The notes under the pieces were generated by a model, which was not told the DNA's origin, did no database searches, and saw only the letters and a program-made list of their open reading frames with translations. Shown here piece by piece: positions 46,695-53,818 of a stretch of DNA of 64,000 nucleotides. A program made the translations under genes and the position numbers. Position 1 is the first letter of the stretch. Each line of letters opens with the position of its first letter. The DNA is from Affinundibacterium macrobrachii (GTDB lineage: Bacteria; Pseudomonadota; Gammaproteobacteria; Burkholderiales; Burkholderiaceae_D), in assembly GCF_014652415.1 (NCBI RefSeq), contig NZ_BMYT01000001.1:434001-498000 (forward strand). The letters are read 5' to 3'.

Positions 46695-46942
46695 ACGCCC
46701 TACTCCTATTTGCCAGCACTTTCATTCTCGTTTTTGCACTCGGGCTGCAAAGCATGCTGGCAAATAACAAGCACTACGTGGGCGCATTTTTAAACAGCTT
46801 CGTGATCGGCATCGCACAACTAGGCGCATTGCAAGTGATCAAAGCCCAAACGCTGACAGATTACGCAGCGTACGTAGTAGGCGGCCCCATCGCCATCGTT
46901 TGCAGCATGTTTGTATTTAATCGTTTTATCAGAAGGAAGTGA
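46691..46942 (+). CDS. Small three-span membrane protein
   Basis: An 83-residue protein with three hydrophobic segments (LLLFASTFILVFALGL, VGAFLNSFVIGIAQLGALQV, YVVGGPIAIVCSMFVF). Similar proteins occur in early regions of other phages. The function is unknown. A holin is unlikely here because the lysis module is elsewhere. Confidence 0.65.
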   Translation: MNALLLFASTFILVFALGLQSMLANNKHYVGAFLNSFVIGIAQLGALQVIKAQTLTDYAAYVVGGPIAIVCSMFVFNRFIRRK

Positions 46943-46944
46943 TC

Positions 46945-47478
46945 ATGGTACGCATGAGATCAAGAGACAAACGCAAAGCACGAAAAGCCAAGCAAAGCAC
47001 ACGATCAGGCCAGCATCTATCAGCGTCCGGATTGGCGCTTACAGACAGCCTATTTCGTCGCGCGGAACGCATCGATCGCGATCAATTTCTCAGCGCAGCA
47101 CAAGTAACAGACATCATGGTTGCGACGCGCTTGGCACTCACAGCCATGGTCAATGGCGATTCAACAGAAAATGATTGCGGCATGATCTCCGGACAAATGG
47201 ATTTTGCTGTCAAGATCGCTGAGCAAGGCACCGGCATTGATCACATCGACATATTTGAACGAGCACAAGATGCATGCGTTAGAGCAGTAGCGCGCGGCAA
47301 AGAAACAGGCCGCTGGCGCTTCGATGGCCCAGGTCTCCAAGATGTGCGAATCGCGGTTGATTTATTCGAACAACTTTGCAGCATCACTAAGCTTTACGAA
47401 TTCGACATTGCACTAGAACGAGTCGAAGAAGCGATGAATGAAGGCAACACCATTACTTTTGAACGGGTGGCAGCATGA
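46945..47478 (+). CDS. Hypothetical early phage protein
   Basis: A 177-residue protein with a very basic N-terminus (MVRMRSRDKRKARKAKQSTR) and a helical C-terminal part. The AGAAGGAAG ribosome site favours the ATG at 46945. The basic start suggests nucleic acid contact; no domain is recognised. Confidence 0.6.
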   Translation: MVRMRSRDKRKARKAKQSTRSGQHLSASGLALTDSLFRRAERIDRDQFLSAAQVTDIMVATRLALTAMVNGDSTENDCGMISGQMDFAVKIAEQGTGIDHIDIFERAQDACVRAVARGKETGRWRFDGPGLQDVRIAVDLFEQLCSITKLYEFDIALERVEEAMNEGNTITFERVAA

Positions 47479-48131
47479 AACAGCGCCCTATTCTATTCAG
47501 CGCCCCGATGGTTCGCGCATTGCTGGATGGCACAAAGACACAAACGCGCAGAATTGCCCACTCAGATTCGACAGAAATGTTGAGACCGTCTCCATTCGTC
47601 AAATCAGGCATCGAGACAATTCATGGTTACGAAGTAAAAAATCCATATGGCAATCAGGGCGACCAGCTTTGGGTTCGTGAGACTTACGGAATTGAAGTCC
47701 GCAGCTACGGCGGCGGTACCGGAGAATTCTACGCATACCGAGCAACGAAGCCAGATGCTGTGTATTGCAAAGAGGCCAGCGGCACCACAATCCCGATCAA
47801 GTGGATCCCATCAATCCACATGCCAAGAAAAGCATGCCGCATCACACTTGAAATCACAAGTATTCGCGTAGAACGTTTGCAGGACATCAGCAAGGAAGAC
47901 GCCATCACAGAAGGTCTATCGACCATATCCAAAGACGGCAAAACTTGGAAATACGGCATCCCAGACCGAGACGGACTCCCAGGCAGAGACAACGACGGCT
48001 GGCCTTGGTCAGACTGGGAAGAAGACCCGCGCCTCGCGTATAAAAAACTTTGGGAACGCATCAACGGCACAGGCTCATGGGATGCGAATCCATGGGTGTG
48101 GGTAATCGAATTCAAGCGAGTAGAACAATGA
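47475..48131 (+). CDS. ASCH-like / phage morphogenetic-type protein
   Basis: A 218-residue protein. The N-terminus KQRPILFSAPMVRALLDGTKTQTRR and the later GDQLWVRETYG and MPRKACRITLEITSIRVERLQDIS match the ASCH-like fold widely annotated in phages, an RNA-binding-type domain with unclear role. Overlaps the previous gene by four bases. It is the last plus-strand gene before the retroelement block. Confidence 0.7.
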   Translation: MKQRPILFSAPMVRALLDGTKTQTRRIAHSDSTEMLRPSPFVKSGIETIHGYEVKNPYGNQGDQLWVRETYGIEVRSYGGGTGEFYAYRATKPDAVYCKEASGTTIPIKWIPSIHMPRKACRITLEITSIRVERLQDISKEDAITEGLSTISKDGKTWKYGIPDRDGLPGRDNDGWPWSDWEEDPRLAYKKLWERINGTGSWDANPWVWVIEFKRVEQ

Positions 48132-48136
48132 ACACA

Positions 48137-48808
48137 TCACAGGCCAGCAGTCTTAACACCCGTTTCAAGTTCCTCAGCATGCTTGATAGCCTCTCTATAG
48201 AGACCTTGAAGCTTTGGAAGGTAATCGATAAGAGCCGCAAGGCAATTTTGTGCTTTCTGAATATCGAGATGAAAATTAGTTCTTGCAGATACCTCGCTTG
48301 CTCTCGCGTATTCGGCCAACAGCATATTATTCATCTTAAAGGAAACCACAACCGACTGCATTGTGGTGTACGTGACGATAATTTTCTCTCGAAGATAAGT
48401 ATTCTCAATCTTTGGGACAAGAATCGCACAACTAGAAAATATTGGGAACGGGCTTTCATTGATTGGCACGGTGTAAGGATAGTAGTCACCACTTGGCGTC
48501 TGCAACAGCTTGGCACCCATGCCATTGCGAGCAATTGCAGTAACCGTGCGGACCTCATCAGCCAAGCAACGTATAACCTGCTTCATTTCGTTCTTAGCCT
48601 GCTGATCTCTATCCTTTTGCTGAAAAACCAAAATAAAGAAACCAGCATAAATCGCAGCAATACTTCCAACCGCTTGTACCCAGCCAGCAACCTCTTGGGA
48701 GTTAATTTCCTTTTTTTCAAGCGTATAGATCAAGCCAGAGACAACCAAAGCCATCAATACAAATGAAAAGAAGTAAACAGCATTTTTCCGATGATTAGTA
48801 GGGGTCAT
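48137..48808 (-). CDS. Two-span membrane protein, prophage cargo gene
   Basis: A 223-residue protein from the ATG at 48808. Two membrane segments (FFSFVLMALVVSGLIYTL and VAGWVQAVGSIAAIYAGFFILVF) are followed by a soluble helical domain. The WVQAxGSIAAI motif is familiar from uncharacterised phage and island proteins. It is on the opposite strand to the surrounding early operon, between it and the retroelement, so it is probably separately expressed cargo; a defence or exclusion role is speculative. Confidence 0.6.
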   Translation of the reverse strand: MTPTNHRKNAVYFFSFVLMALVVSGLIYTLEKKEINSQEVAGWVQAVGSIAAIYAGFFILVFQQKDRDQQAKNEMKQVIRCLADEVRTVTAIARNGMGAKLLQTPSGDYYPYTVPINESPFPIFSSCAILVPKIENTYLREKIIVTYTTMQSVVVSFKMNNMLLAEYARASEVSARTNFHLDIQKAQNCLAALIDYLPKLQGLYREAIKHAEELETGVKTAGL

Positions 48809-48897
48809 GCAGGCCTCACCATATTTAAGAGCCAACATTAAATCAGATCAAGAAAATTTAGTCTACCGACCAGCACCACCAACCAACAGGAGCAATC

Positions 48898-49350
48898 ATG
48901 CAAACAATCGAATCAACACAAGACGCACCAGCAACAACACCAGCCACCATCAAATTAGCCGACTTACCAAAAATCGGCACAGCATTTGCAGGCGGCATCT
49001 ATGCCGGCATTATCGGCGGTACCGATAAGCAGCCAGACTACGCACTCATTCACGCCACTGTAGATTTTGAATTGTTCGACATGAACTGGCAAGACGCGAT
49101 CACTCGCGCACAAGAGCCGATCAATAACCTTACAGATTGGTCATTGCCCAACCGCCGCGAAGCCCGTCTTTTATCGATCAACACGCGCGATAGCTTCGAT
49201 GTTGGTGACTGGTATTGGACGAATGAGCAGCACGCTAACAGCAGCGACTATGCATGGATGCAGAGCTTCGACTACGGCGGCCAGGACTACCTCCCCAAGT
49301 CGTATGAAGGCAGAGCTCGCGCAGTCCGCAGATTATTAATCATTCAGTAA
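48898..49350 (+). CDS. Retroelement target protein 1 (DUF1566 / C-type lectin-like)
   Basis: A 150-residue protein with GGAG before its ATG. Residues 85-150 form a DUF1566-like C-type lectin fold (SLPNRREARLLSINTRDSFD, WYWTNEQHA), and the end carries VR1. Variable residues relative to the template are 115, 123, 125, 126, 128 and 130-133; the closing YEGRARAVRRLLIIQ is constant. There is no signal peptide, lipobox or membrane segment. The N-terminal half has a GGIYAGIIGG strand, with no recognised docking domain. Ligand unknown. Confidence 0.88.
   Translation: MQTIESTQDAPATTPATIKLADLPKIGTAFAGGIYAGIIGGTDKQPDYALIHATVDFELFDMNWQDAITRAQEPINNLTDWSLPNRREARLLSINTRDSFDVGDWYWTNEQHANSSDYAWMQSFDYGGQDYLPKSYEGRARAVRRLLIIQ
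49227..49333 (+). repeat. VR1, variable repeat of target 1
   Basis: A 107-bp copy of the template repeat. It has 11 substitutions and all fall on template adenines (seven codons AAC plus CAC changed; e.g. AAC to CTC, TAC, GGC). No G, C or T of the template is changed. The last 34 bp (49300-49333) are identical to the template and serve as the likely initiation region for mutagenic homing. Confidence 0.93.
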
Positions 49351-49370
49351 TTCAATCATTCCACCCAACA

Positions 49371-49385
49371 TCGGGCGTAGCCCGA
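49371..49385 (+). other. Hairpin downstream of VR1
   Basis: TCGGGC-GTA-GCCCGA followed by a T-tract, 37 nt past VR1. Hairpins or cruciforms just beyond VR are required for efficient homing in the Bordetella phage retroelement. This one may also act as a terminator. Confidence 0.65.
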
Positions 49386-49417
49386 ATAAATTTTTTTGTT
49401 ATTTTTCGGAGCGAAGC

Positions 49418-49882
49418 ATGGAAATCACCATCGACCAAATTAAAAAAGAACACGCCAAAGTAGCGCAAATGATCGCGACTTTCGAAGCGAATCAAAAGAT
49501 CGCATCAGCCTACCCAATCACGATCAATTTGCCCGAGCTTAAAGCTGGTGAAAAGTATGTAGGCGCAATTATCAGCGCAGACGGCACCAAGCGCGATCAC
49601 ATCATTTTGCTGCCAGAAACCAAGGTCGACATCAATTGGAAAGATGCCATGGCATGGGCACAGTCTATCGGCGGCGATCTACCAAACCGCTGCGAATCAG
49701 CCCTGCTTTTCGCGACGATGAAAGACCAATTCGAGCCACAGTGGCACTGGACGAATGAGCAGCACGCTGGCAGCAGCGGCTATGCATGGATGCAGACCTT
49801 CAGCGGCGGCACCCAGGACAACTACCACGAGTCGTATGAAGGCAGAGCTCGCGCAGTCCGCAGATTATTAATCATTGAGTAA
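49418..49882 (+). CDS. Retroelement target protein 2 (DUF1566 / C-type lectin-like)
   Basis: A 154-residue paralogue of target 1. The C-terminal half has the same plan (DLPNRCESALLFATMKDQFE, WHWTNEQHAGSS) and carries VR2 with the same YEGRARAVRRLLII end. The N-terminus differs: a helical stretch (DQIKKEHAKVAQMIATFEAN) precedes a strand-rich KAGEKYVGAIISADGTKRDH. Variable residues are 118, 119, 121, 127, 129, 130, 132, 134, 136 and 138. No secretion signal is visible. Duplication of the target domain with different N-termini suggests two display contexts for one recognition fold. Confidence 0.88.
   Translation: MEITIDQIKKEHAKVAQMIATFEANQKIASAYPITINLPELKAGEKYVGAIISADGTKRDHIILLPETKVDINWKDAMAWAQSIGGDLPNRCESALLFATMKDQFEPQWHWTNEQHAGSSGYAWMQTFSGGTQDNYHESYEGRARAVRRLLIIE
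49759..49865 (+). repeat. VR2, variable repeat of target 2
   Basis: A 107-bp copy of the template repeat with 12 substitutions, all at template adenines (for example AAC to GGC, AGC, ACC, GAC, TAC and AAG to GAG). The last 34 bp (49832-49865) match the template exactly. VR1 and VR2 also share the flanks TGGACGAATGA on the left and TATTAATCATT on the right that the template lacks. Confidence 0.93.
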
Positions 49883-49904
49883 TTCAGTTATTTGATCGCA
49901 GCAC

Positions 49905-49917
49905 CGGGCGAAGCCCG
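49905..49917 (+). other. Hairpin downstream of VR2
   Basis: CGGGC-GAA-GCCCG, about 39 nt past VR2 and followed by a T-tract. It parallels the hairpin after VR1 in stem and distance. It may help homing or end transcription. Confidence 0.65.
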
Positions 49918-49934
49918 TCACGATTTTTTTTAGC

Positions 49935-50333
49935 ATGGCTCTTCACACGCATCTACCAATTTACAAAGAAGCTTACGATCTGCTGTCACTGACGGCGATT
50001 GTCACTAAAAATATGCCCAAGGATATTCGGGGCAGTATTGGCAGTGAGATTCGCCAACTTTGTCTCAACAGCGTAATTCTGATTGCACGTGCCAATGCGG
50101 CTTTTGACAAGGCCCCGCATTTAACGACCTTGCTTGAGCATGTTCAGACCGCAGAGATTTTGTTTCGCTTATCGAAAGATCAGCGCTATATCTCCACCGG
50201 ACAATATGCCAAAGCAATCGCGATCACTGATTCAATTGGTAAGCAAGCGAGTGGGTGGAAGAAACAAGCCGCCGCAGTAGCTGCGCCCGTTACAGAACCG
50301 TCAAGGCAGTCATGTCAGAGCGCTTTATTTTAA
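49935..50333 (+). CDS. avd: Accessory variability determinant (Avd)
   Basis: A 132-residue all-helical basic protein with the Avd / four-helix bundle pattern: HLPIYKEAYDLLSLTAIVTKNMPKDIRGSIGSEIRQLC...NAAFDKAPHLTTLLEHVQTAEILFRLSKDQRYIS. Avd pentamers bind the reverse transcriptase and template RNA and are essential for mutagenic reverse transcription. It lies between the targets and the template, the same order as in the Bordetella phage system. Confidence 0.9.
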   Translation: MALHTHLPIYKEAYDLLSLTAIVTKNMPKDIRGSIGSEIRQLCLNSVILIARANAAFDKAPHLTTLLEHVQTAEILFRLSKDQRYISTGQYAKAIAITDSIGKQASGWKKQAAAVAAPVTEPSRQSCQSALF

Positions 50334-50477
50334 TCTGGTCATGCCGCTTGGTTGCAAATAGCAGCCAACCGCCAAGCACACCACAGATACTACCCGCCCA
50401 TGCGGACAAGTCTGGTGCAGTTTGCATCGTGATCGGCTCACGCCTTCGCCATGCCGACGTAGATAGCATGAAATTAC

Positions 50478-50584
50478 GCAGCACGCTAACAACAGCGACT
50501 ATGCATGGATGCAGAACTTCAACAACGGCAACCAGAACAACAACCACAAGTCGTATGAAGGCAGAGCTCGCGCAGTCCGCAGAT
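50478..50584 (+). repeat. TR, template repeat of the retroelement
   Basis: The 107-bp invariant template, between avd and the reverse transcriptase. In target frame it reads AAC repeatedly (NNSDYAWMQNFNNGNQNNNHKS), the codon that gives wide amino-acid choice without stop codons when its adenines are randomised. It has 38 adenines. It is transcribed as part of an RNA spanning avd to the reverse transcriptase. Confidence 0.95.
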
Positions 50585-50596
50585 AAGAACGATACT

Positions 50597-51709
50597 ATGA
50601 GCAGCCATGCTAACTTTTCTTTTGAAGCACTTGTGCAAGCGTATTTTGATTGCCGCAAGCACAAGCGCAACACACCAAGCGCCCTCGCTTTTGAGCAAAA
50701 CCTAGAGCGCAACCTGATCGCGCTAAGCGAAGAATTAGCCGACGGCAGCTACCAGCCCGGCAAATCGATTTGCTTTGTGGTCACACGTCCAAAAGCGCGC
50801 GAAGTATGGGCCGCAGATTTCCGCGATCGCATCGTGCACCACCTGCTATACAACCACATTGCACCACGTTTTTATGCCAGCTTTATCCAAGACAGCTGCG
50901 CATGCATACCTGGGCGCGGGACACTCTACGCAGCTAATCGCCTAGAACACAAAATCCGCAGCGCAACGCAAAATTGGTCAAAGCCCTGCTTTTACCTCAA
51001 ATGCGACTTGGCCAACTTCTTTGTCAGCATCGACAAAAGCATTCTGCAAACACAGTTGGCCAAACGCATCACCGAACCATTCTGGATGCAGCTAACCAAC
51101 ACGATTCTATGGCACGACCCACGCACCAACTTTGAGCTACGCGGCGCACAAGCCCTACAAAGCAAAGTGCCAGCGCATAAGCAATTGAGCAACCAACAGC
51201 AGAACAAAGGCCTACCCATTGGCAACCTGTCGAGCCAATTCTTTGCCAACGTGTACCTAGACGCACTGGATCAATTCGCCAAGCACCAGATCAGAGCAAA
51301 GCACTATATCCGTTACGTTGACGATTTCTTGATCCTGCACGAATCAACAGCATGGCTGAACGATGCCCACGCCAAGATCAAAGCATGGCTACCAGCCAAT
51401 CTCAACGCCAAATTAAACGATAGCAAAACCATCTTGCAACCAGTAAGCCGCGGCGTCGACTTTGTTGGCCAAGTCATCAAGCCATGGCACAACACCACAA
51501 GAAAACGCACCGCCAATGTCGCGATTGAACGCTGCAAACGTATCAACAAAGACGATTTTTACACCACAGCAAATAGCTATTTCGGCTTGCTTGGCCAAGC
51601 CAATAGCAGCCACAAACAACGCGCACAGCTAGCGAAGATCGCTTTGCTGCGCGGGCATTCAATCAATAAAGAACTCACCAAAATTTATCGAATTAAAGGG
51701 CAATCATGA
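50597..51709 (+). CDS. Diversity-generating retroelement reverse transcriptase
   Basis: A 370-residue group-II-intron-like reverse transcriptase. It has the catalytic YVDD at residues 240-243 (RYVDDFLIL), an upstream D in LKCDLANFFVSID, and the DGR-type motif LPIGNLSSQFFANVYLD at 206-222, whose IGNxxSQ form is diagnostic for this class and linked to low adenine fidelity. It copies TR RNA into mutagenised cDNA. The open frame extends upstream through TR to 50255; I choose the ATG after TR. A downstream gene overlaps its stop (ATGA). Confidence 0.95.
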   Translation: MSSHANFSFEALVQAYFDCRKHKRNTPSALAFEQNLERNLIALSEELADGSYQPGKSICFVVTRPKAREVWAADFRDRIVHHLLYNHIAPRFYASFIQDSCACIPGRGTLYAANRLEHKIRSATQNWSKPCFYLKCDLANFFVSIDKSILQTQLAKRITEPFWMQLTNTILWHDPRTNFELRGAQALQSKVPAHKQLSNQQQNKGLPIGNLSSQFFANVYLDALDQFAKHQIRAKHYIRYVDDFLILHESTAWLNDAHAKIKAWLPANLNAKLNDSKTILQPVSRGVDFVGQVIKPWHNTTRKRTANVAIERCKRINKDDFYTTANSYFGLLGQANSSHKQRAQLAKIALLRGHSINKELTKIYRIKGQS

Positions 51710-52299
51710 AAACAACAGACCACGATTCCATAGACAACCTACTTTTGCGCGAAGGTGGGTATCCGCATCTACCTGAAGCACCAGACCATGTTGCTGATGT
51801 CACCAAAATGGAATCAGTACAGCCAATAGAGTCAATGCAAGGAGAGTATGAAGACTGGACTGCTTATCCTAGGCCTGCATTGGCAGTTAAAGCCGCATTT
51901 CCTGAGCGTGACCTAACGAAGCCTGCCGAGCAGCAAGGCGTGTTTAATAAATTTATCGTTCGGCGTGTTGATGGAAGTGACGCCAACGGCGGCAAGCATC
52001 ACGGCTGCAGATACTTTGTTCTTGACCTCGACCACGATGTGAACGCACCAGCCGCAATGCGAGCTTATGCCGAAAAGTGCAAAGAGTCACACCCTGCACT
52101 TAGCCAAGAGTTGTTTGCGCAGTTTGGTCAATCAGCACAGCCAGAGCAAGAGCCTATCAACGTAACCAACTCGATGGCTTATGCGTTTCACCGCGCTCTT
52201 ACAGACGGAACTTTGAGCGAAAACGAACTCGAAGAAATAAAAATTGGCCTTCGTGCAGCATTGTGCAATCTGTCGCAGCCAGCCACACAAGGAGAATAA
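51706..52299 (+). CDS. Hypothetical phage protein (KHHGCRYFVLDLDHD family)
   Basis: A 197-residue acidic protein. The central NKFIVRRVDGSDANGGKHHGCRYFVLDLDHDVNAPAAMRAYA stretch (52 kb gene) is a known pattern in phage and plasmid proteins of unknown function. It is coupled to the reverse transcriptase by an ATGA overlap, yet relatives occur without retroelements, so it is likely not part of that system. Confidence 0.65.
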   Translation: MKTTDHDSIDNLLLREGGYPHLPEAPDHVADVTKMESVQPIESMQGEYEDWTAYPRPALAVKAAFPERDLTKPAEQQGVFNKFIVRRVDGSDANGGKHHGCRYFVLDLDHDVNAPAAMRAYAEKCKESHPALSQELFAQFGQSAQPEQEPINVTNSMAYAFHRALTDGTLSENELEEIKIGLRAALCNLSQPATQGE

Positions 52300-52301
52300 T
52301 C

Positions 52302-52511
52302 TTGCAAACTGAATTCATGCTCCTATCAATCTACAACAAACCTGTACTAACTTTAGAACAAGTTTGCGAAGTAGTTGGCATTGGCCAAGCGACCGCATAC
52401 GTGCAACGATCAAACGGCACGTTCCCAATTCCCATGTTCGGCAAACCGTTACGCGCAGATCTAAGAGACGTTGCAAAATACTTAGACGAAATGCGCAAGT
52501 CCGCAAAATAA
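52302..52511 (+). CDS. PrtN-like helix-turn-helix protein near attR
   Basis: A 69-residue protein with a TTG start seven bases after GGAG. The pattern KPVLTLEQVCEVVGIGQATAYVQRSNGTFPIPMFG followed by DLRDVAKYLDEMRK matches PrtN/AlpA-type DNA-binding proteins. Placed last before attR, it could be an excisionase-like factor or an activator. Followed by a strong terminator. Confidence 0.7.
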   Translation: MQTEFMLLSIYNKPVLTLEQVCEVVGIGQATAYVQRSNGTFPIPMFGKPLRADLRDVAKYLDEMRKSAK

Positions 52512-52526
52512 GCAAGCCGAGAACAT

Positions 52527-52558
52527 TAAAAAAGACCGCACTGGCGGTCTTTTTTTTA
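52527..52558 (+). terminator. Terminator of the rightward prophage operon
   Basis: AAAAAAGACCGC-ACTG-GCGGTCTTTTTTTT, 16 bp after the last prophage gene. Confidence 0.92.
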
Positions 52559-52576
52559 TCTAAAAATCGTATTTAA

Positions 52577-52597
52577 CTACGGATTAATTACGGATTT
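52577..52597. repeat. Candidate integrase arm-type sites, attR side
   Basis: Two TACGGATT repeats (CTACGGATTAATTACGGATTT), differing from the attL-side copy at one base, in direct orientation and 34 bp inside attR. Confidence 0.6.
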
Positions 52598-52630
52598 AGA
52601 ACATGCTCTCATAGGTAAAAACCACCTTAT

Positions 52631-52650
52631 TCAGACCAATCCATCATGGG
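52631..52650. repeat. attR core (20-bp direct repeat)
   Basis: Identical to the attL core at 16229-16248. It marks the right end of the prophage. Confidence 0.9.
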
Positions 52651-52692
52651 CGCCACGGAGATACGACGAGAGGGAATAATAGGAGAATTCAC
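52631..52692 (-). pseudogene. Displaced original 5' end of dusA
   Basis: On the minus strand this reads GTG then NSPIIPSRRISVAPMMDWS, the native start of dusA, cut off at attR. It is the host's own N-terminus left behind when the prophage entered. It has no downstream gene part and no function while the prophage is present; excision would rejoin it to dusA. Confidence 0.88.
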
Positions 52693-52919
52693 AATGGCAA
52701 GGCAGCAGAAAATCAAACAAACGCTATTGTACCGCGGCTACCAACCGACTGCCTGGCTATCAGACAATCAATACACCAAAACATAGTAAGTTAATAATTC
52801 GATCTTGTTACACGAAGCCTAACCATGTAGAGGAACGATCAGGCTTCCATTTCTAATTTACTGTCGATACCGACATGTTCTTTTTTTCAAAAATCTACAA
52901 TGAAAAATCTTCCAGCAAG
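52693..52919. other. Intergenic region between attR and cysE
   Basis: This region holds the former upstream region and probably the original promoter of dusA, now separated from its gene. A 30-codon open frame (52694-52786) is present but lacks support. I see no RNA gene or strong hairpin. Confidence 0.5.
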
Positions 52920-53666
52920 CTAATCGACTAATTGCGAAATCTCTTCCGCATCAATACGTTTTTCATTGAGCGATTTCTCACAAACAATTCCAGCAACTTG
53001 GATCGCAGCGCGTAGTTTTTCGATTTGCTCTTGCTGTGAGCAAACGTGCTCAGTCAGTTGGCGAAACGCTTTAGAAATGGGATCATCACCATTCGCACTA
53101 AGGCCGTATGCACTAAAGCTCAATGGCGATTTCTCTGCATCTTTATCTTTGTTTGACTGAACAATGTGAGCAGGATTACCAACCGCAGTCGCGCCCGCAG
53201 GAACAGGCTTAATCACAACGGAGTTCGAACCGATCTTGGCTCCCGCACCAACCGTAAATCCGCCCAATACCTTAGCGCCCGCACCTACAATCACACCTTG
53301 CTCCAAGGTTGGATGACGTTTAGCGCCCTTGGTCAATGAAGTACCGCCAAGGGTCACCCCCTGATAAATCGTACAATCATCACCAACTACCGCAGTCTCA
53401 CCGATCACTACACCAAAGCCATGATCAATAAAGACACGTTTTCCTATGGTTGCGCCTGGATGAATCTCGATGCCGGTAAAGATACGTGCTAAGTGGGCGA
53501 TAAACCGCCCTAGCCATTTCATGCCATGCGTCCAACACCATTGTGCCCAACTATGCATCACAATCGCCTGCAAGCCTGGATAACAAGTAATTACCTCCCA
53601 GGTATTACGAGCTGCAGGATCACGTTGAATAATGCTGGCGATATCTTCGCGTAGTTGCTTAAACAT
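52920..53666 (-). CDS. cysE: Serine O-acetyltransferase
   Basis: A 248-residue hexapeptide-repeat acetyltransferase that makes O-acetylserine, the first step of cysteine synthesis. Marks are [44 protein letters not shown] with the catalytic His and Asp, then left-handed beta-helix repeats ([27 protein letters not shown]). Size fits the family. It stands on the minus strand next to rlmB. Confidence 0.95.
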   Translation of the reverse strand: MFKQLREDIASIIQRDPAARNTWEVITCYPGLQAIVMHSWAQWCWTHGMKWLGRFIAHLARIFTGIEIHPGATIGKRVFIDHGFGVVIGETAVVGDDCTIYQGVTLGGTSLTKGAKRHPTLEQGVIVGAGAKVLGGFTVGAGAKIGSNSVVIKPVPAGATAVGNPAHIVQSNKDKDAEKSPLSFSAYGLSANGDDPISKAFRQLTEHVCSQQEQIEKLRAAIQVAGIVCEKSLNEKRIDAEEISQLVD

Positions 53667-53818
53667 GGTACCAAATCAAATAAGGTGAGTTTGTGCAGAA
53701 GCGCACATGCAGAAAAACAAACAGCAGTGTAATGTTTTTTTTAAAATGACGCAGAGCATCACATATTTCTTGATATTAGGCACAACAAAAATTATGTGAT
53801 GCAGAGGGAAATTATTGC

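Larger units (their letters stand above)
16229..52650. mobile_element. Intact-looking lambda-like siphovirus prophage in dusA, carrying a diversity-generating retroelement
   Basis: About 36.4 kb bounded by the 20-bp att repeats. It holds an integrase next to attL, lysis genes, tail, head and packaging genes on the minus strand, a repressor/Cro switch, a primase-helicase, an early plus-strand operon and a retroelement near attR. All expected modules for cos-type packaging (Nu1/GpA terminase, lambda-type portal) are present and uninterrupted. The only structural oddity is the lack of lambda K/L/I/J-type tip genes after the tape measure. It could be inducible. Confidence 0.93.

Noticed and set aside
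46945..48131. A toxin-antitoxin pair in the late part of the early operon
   Set aside because: The two genes overlap by four bases but neither has a toxin or antitoxin motif; the second fits the ASCH-like phage family better.
50255..50596. Reverse transcriptase start upstream of TR, giving a fusion through avd
   Set aside because: The frame is open by chance through TR; the residues are Thr/Arg-rich and unlike a reverse transcriptase, so the ATG at 50597 is preferred.
52694..52786. 30-codon plus-strand frame just past attR
   Set aside because: Too short, no ribosome site, and it lies over the former dusA upstream region.
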